This document shows, one piece after another, positions 6,151 through 8,382 of a stretch of DNA of 8,382 nt. Below the pieces are notes generated by a model that ran no database searches, was not told where the DNA came from, and saw nothing but the letters and a program-made list of their open reading frames with translations. The stretch is from contig JALOBQ010000033.1 in NCBI GenBank assembly GCA_023228185.1, positions 1 to 8,382 of the forward strand, in the 5' to 3' direction. Position 1 is the stretch's first letter. The number at the start of each line of letters is the position of its first letter. The DNA comes from Candidatus Omnitrophota bacterium. GTDB taxonomy: Bacteria; Omnitrophota; Gorgyraeia; Gygaellales; Profunditerraquicolaceae. The translations under genes were made by a program, and so were the position numbers.

Positions 6151-6947
6151 TAATTTTCTCCTTGTGGAATTGATATAGTAGAATCCAGCGGCATTCCTAA
6201 AACTTCTTTGCAAAGTTCTTCATATTTCTGCGCGCCTAACGAAGTTCGATCATATAAAGAGATTGGTTTACCAAAGCTTGGGGCCTCGGTCAAACGGATA
6301 TTGCGCGGGATTACCGTATTATAAACTTTGTCTTTAAAATGATTGCGCGCTTCTTGGATAACTTCTTTAGTCAGATTTGTTCTAAAATCAGCCATAGTCA
6401 ATAAAACACCTTCAATACTTAAATTTTGATTAAGATTTTCTTTCACAAGTCTAATAGTATTATGGAGTTGCGTTAGTCCTTCTAAAGCATAATATTCACA
6501 TTGGACAGGTATAATCACAGAATCCGCGGCGCATAAACCATTGATTGTTAGCAAACCAAGTGAAGGCGGCGAATCAATAATAATATAATCGAAATTATCT
6601 TTTTCTTTTGCTAAAGCTCTCTTAAGCCGATACTCTCTGCCCATTGCTCCAACAAGCTCAACCTCCGCGCCAGTTAAATCCAGATTGGACGGAGCAAGCA
6701 ATAAATTATCAACCGCTGTTTTCTGCAATACTTCTTTGATATCCAATTCTTCCAGGATAACATGGTAGGTGCTTTTTTCTATATTATGTTTATTGAGGCC
6801 GATGCCACTTGTGGCGTTGGCTTGCGGGTCAAGGTCGATCAGCATAACCTTTTTCCCAGCCATGGCGAGGAATGATGAGAGATTAATTGAGGTAGTGGTT
6901 TTGCCTACACCACCTTTTTGATTACAAACCGCTATTATCTTACCCAT
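6150..6947 (-). CDS. parA: ParA/Soj chromosome-partitioning ATPase
   Basis: Deviant-Walker ATPase that binds the nucleoid and works with ParB-parS to segregate replication origins. The 265 residues show the deviant Walker A KGGVGKTT at 11-18, the A' motif DLDPQANAT at 38-46, and Walker B IIIDSPPS at 122-129. The length is normal for a chromosomal Soj without an N-terminal DNA-binding domain. The ATG at 6947 gives the usual MGKIIAVCNQKGG start. No Shine-Dalgarno precedes it. Instead, a 9-codon leader ORF in the same frame stops 9 nt upstream, and a 14-bp palindrome overlaps the start. Its promoter is at 7014-7041. One sampled stretch (6421-6480) is 17/60 G+C, lower than ndk. Confidence 0.97.
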   Translation of the reverse strand: MGKIIAVCNQKGGVGKTTTSINLSSFLAMAGKKVMLIDLDPQANATSGIGLNKHNIEKSTYHVILEELDIKEVLQKTAVDNLLLAPSNLDLTGAEVELVGAMGREYRLKRALAKEKDNFDYIIIDSPPSLGLLTINGLCAADSVIIPVQCEYYALEGLTQLHNTIRLVKENLNQNLSIEGVLLTMADFRTNLTKEVIQEARNHFKDKVYNTVIPRNIRLTEAPSFGKPISLYDRTSLGAQKYEELCKEVLGMPLDSTISIPQGEN

Positions 6948-6960
6948 TGATATATATCAA
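6947..6960. promoter_or_regulatory. 14-bp palindrome overlapping the parA start codon
   Basis: TTGATATATATCAA is a perfect inverted repeat that includes one base of the parA ATG and the stop codon of the leader ORF. It could be a protein-binding site, or a weak AT-rich hairpin near the start codon. The sequence is certain; the role is inferred. Confidence 0.35.
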
Positions 6961-6986
6961 GTTACAAATTGTTCCACGCGGAACAT
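6957..6986 (-). CDS. Putative 9-codon leader ORF (MFHAEQFVT) overlapping parS, upstream of parA
   Basis: ATG at 6986 runs nine codons to a TGA at 6957-6959. A good Shine-Dalgarno (AGGTGA, 6995-7000) sits 8 nt upstream of the ATG, whereas parA itself has none. The stop is 9 nt before the parA ATG and in the same frame, so ribosomes could terminate and reinitiate on parA. TGA is used as a stop elsewhere in the window (parB), so read-through is not expected. The peptide is encoded largely by the parS-like palindrome. It may be a real leader, or a chance result of ATG-containing parS flanks. Confidence 0.4.
   Translation of the reverse strand: MFRVEQFVT
6970..6985. promoter_or_regulatory. parS-like ParB-binding site
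   Basis: TGTTCCACGCGGAACA matches the widely conserved parS 16-mer TGTTTCACGTGAAACA at 13 of 16 positions. Two of the differences (position 5 C, position 12 G) are mutually symmetric. Position 10 (C for T) is the only break in dyad symmetry. It lies in the 5' leader of parA, between the promoter and the start codon, where ParB binding could also affect parAB expression. It is the only clear parS match I found in the window. Confidence 0.8.
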
Positions 6987-7013
6987 TCTTATGCTCACCT
7001 GCACTACAACTCT

Positions 7014-7041
7014 ATTATCTTACAAAATATTGCCTTGTCAA
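7014..7041 (-). promoter_or_regulatory. Sigma-70-type promoter for the parAB-ndk-yicC-gmk-rpoZ-coaC run
   Basis: On the minus strand a consensus -35 TTGACA (7036-7041) is followed after 16 nt by GATAAT (7014-7019), which matches five of six consensus -10 bases. The predicted transcription start is near 7007, about 60 nt before parA and just upstream of the leader ORF Shine-Dalgarno. The -35 lies in an 11-bp inverted repeat, CCTTGTCAAGG (7033-7043 on plus), and begins only a few bases after the jag stop. No further promoter of this quality was noticed downstream. Confidence 0.7.
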
Positions 7042-7045
7042 GGAA

Positions 7046-7237
7046 TTATTTGCCTTCTAACCTGGTTACGCGAACCTTTGCCGGTTTAGCTCCTGGCATA
7101 CCAAAAAGACCCTTCTTTTCTTCAGATACTACCTCAATCTTGACTTTATTTCTTGACACGCCCAGATCCTTAAGCGCTTTATTAATAGCTTCTTCAACGC
7201 TGTTACCTTCAACCTCAATAGATGTTTTAGGATTCAT
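7046..7237 (-). CDS. Jag_N-domain-only protein (minimal Jag/KhpB-like)
   Basis: 63 residues matching the N-terminal Jag_N domain of Jag/KhpB (SpoIIIJ-associated protein): an acidic N-terminal helix region (SVEEAINKALKDLGV) followed by KKGLFGMPGAKPAKVRV at about 41-57. Full-length Jag proteins usually add KH and R3H RNA-binding domains and exceed 200 residues. Here the frame ends in TAA right after the first domain, with the parAB promoter immediately behind. The ATG directly abuts the yidC stop (TAAATG), and an AGAAGG-like site lies at the end of yidC. The order yidC-jag is highly conserved, which supports identity. It may be a natural single-domain form or a shortened gene. I leave the symbol empty because the RNA-binding part is missing. 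Confidence 0.85.
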   Translation of the reverse strand: MNPKTSIEVEGNSVEEAINKALKDLGVSRNKVKIEVVSEEKKGLFGMPGAKPAKVRVTRLEGK

Positions 7238-8382
7238 TTAAGCCTTCTTGTAGATTTTAAACTGGTAAAATAGCATTAACGCGCTATTCACAAACCAATA
7301 TAATACTAACCCAGAAGGCATATTATAAAATATTACGCCAAACATTATTGGCATTATAAAGAGCATCATCTTCTGCTGTTCAGCTGCTGCTCCAGAAGCA
7401 TTACCCAAAGATATTTTTTGCTGGACAAACATACCAATGGCCATTAATATCGGTAAAATGTTAATATCACTGCCTAATACCGGTATTGACTTGGAAAAGC
7501 TAAATAGTTTATCCGGTTCAGATAAATCTTTGATCCACATAAATTTAGCTCCTCGCAATGCTACAGAACGAATCAAAGCCTGGTATAGCGCGAAAAATAT
7601 CGGCATCTGCAGTAATAAAGGCAAACATCCGCCTAACGGGTTAACTTTATGTTCCCGATAGAGTTCCATAATTTCTTTATTGAGTTTCTGGGGATTATCT
7701 TTATACTCTTTGCGTAAAGCGTCTATTTTTGGCTGTAATATCTGCATCTCTTTCATTGAACGCATCTGCTTTAATGACAAAGGATATAAAAGCGCATATA
7801 CAACTAAACTCAAAATGATAATCGCCCAACCCCAATTATGGACCAGGTTGTAGAAAAACCCTAATAATTGCAGAATGATCTGGGCAATAAAGTCAAACAT
7901 ACCAAAATAAATAATATCTGTCCAATCTGGATTAGCTTGATTCAGTGAGTATAACTCTTGCGGGCCCAAATAAATACGATATGAATGTCCAATCTGCTCA
8001 CCAGCATTTAATATTGTATTTCCACCATTTAAGCTGAATTCAGCGGCATTTTGGACTTTATTAATATTGCCTGAAAAGCTGCCACCAACAGGAGAAACTA
8101 TCGCGCAATAATATTGATCCCTGAATCCTAAGGTCTTTACACCTTCAGATTGATAATTTTTCCCAAGTGACAGATGCATTGATTTATCGTTATTCACCAA
8201 GAAGATATCCTGATAACGCGCCTGCTTATTTTTCGCTGATATATCTGCCACGCCCAGTATTAATGAATTGGAAATGTTGATCGGCGCAGAAGAAAGATTC
8301 TCAAAGTTAACCTGCAACTCCATGGTATATTTAGGGTTAGTAAACAGAAACTTCTTTGTAATCTTCTGGCTCTGATCCTGGT
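7238..8382 (-). CDS. yidC: Membrane protein insertase YidC (5' end beyond window edge)
   Basis: Inserts and folds inner-membrane proteins, alone or with SecYEG. The frame is open to the right edge: about 380 residues are visible and the true start lies outside. The ATG at 8323 is internal, since the upstream codons (KKFLFTNPKYTMEL) read as YidC periplasmic domain. Numbering from that Met, the periplasmic beta-rich domain runs to about 130. The conserved membrane core begins near 143 with a segment at about 164-182, then the cytoplasmic hairpin SLKQMRSMKEMQILQPKIDAL and NPLGGCLPLLLQMPIFFALY (228-247). Further hydrophobic segments follow at about 288-302, 318-333 and 338-354. The C-terminus is short and basic (KIYKKA). 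The large periplasmic domain points to a didermal (Gram-negative type) cell envelope. Confidence 0.96.
   Translation of the reverse strand, partial: QDQSQKITKKFLFTNPKYTMELQVNFENLSSAPINISNSLILGVADISAKNKQARYQDIFLVNNDKSMHLSLGKNYQSEGVKTLGFRDQYYCAIVSPVGGSFSGNINKVQNAAEFSLNGGNTILNAGEQIGHSYRIYLGPQELYSLNQANPDWTDIIYFGMFDFIAQIILQLLGFFYNLVHNWGWAIIILSLVVYALLYPLSLKQMRSMKEMQILQPKIDALRKEYKDNPQKLNKEIMELYREHKVNPLGGCLPLLLQMPIFFALYQALIRSVALRGAKFMWIKDLSEPDKLFSFSKSIPVLGSDINILPILMAIGMFVQQKISLGNASGAAAEQQKMMLFIMPIMFGVIFYNMPSGLVLYWFVNSALMLFYQFKIYKKA

Noticed and set aside
6151..6213. Longer parB start at 6213
   Set aside because: It overlaps the parA C-terminus out of frame, whereas the ATG at 6150 has AAGGAG at proper spacing and gives the normal ParB N-terminus.
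6969..7241. Plus-strand ORF beginning MFHAEH over parS and jag
   Set aside because: It is antisense to jag and its start comes from the parS palindrome; the rest has no recognisable features.

Overview
The window is a bacterial chromosomal segment in which every supported gene lies on the minus strand, so transcription runs from high to low coordinates. No gene here fixes the taxonomy. The mix of moderately AT-rich DNA, very tight packing and reduced versions of common proteins (a ThrRS lacking the TGS domain, a Jag N-terminal domain alone, a CoaC without CoaB) suggests an uncultured lineage, possibly of the Omnitrophota kind. That is a weak inference.

Layout in order of transcription. The 3' part of yidC (membrane insertase) runs in from the right edge and is followed without a gap by a 63-codon gene holding only the Jag_N domain. 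A sigma-70-like promoter follows at once. Its leader of about 60 nt contains a parS-like site that is also the coding sequence of a 9-codon leader ORF with a good ribosome binding site. Next come parA and parB (chromosome segregation), then ndk, a YicC-family RNase gene, gmk, rpoZ and coaC. Gaps in this run are at most 18 nt, several genes overlap by 1 to 4 nt, and one promoter could serve them all. tRNA-Cys(GCA) begins 4 nt after the coaC stop. It is followed by a free-standing LAGLIDADG homing endonuclease gene, tRNA-Leu(UAA), tRNA-Val(GAC), a short purine-rich repeat tract (in RNA sense), and thrS, which leaves the window at the left edge.

Functional reading. The yidC-jag-parAB block resembles the replication-origin region of many bacteria, and the parS site supports an origin-proximal position. 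The genes usually found between jag and parA (mnmE, mnmG, rsmG) are absent. The downstream block supplies nucleotide metabolism (ndk, gmk), RNA decay (yicC), an RNA polymerase subunit (rpoZ), a coenzyme A step (coaC) and translation components (three tRNAs, ThrRS).

The items most worth a second look are the homing endonuclease packed inside the tRNA cluster, the parS/leader-ORF/palindrome arrangement in front of parA, and the three reduced proteins (Jag, CoaC, ThrRS). No CRISPR array, insertion sequence, prophage or defence system is visible.
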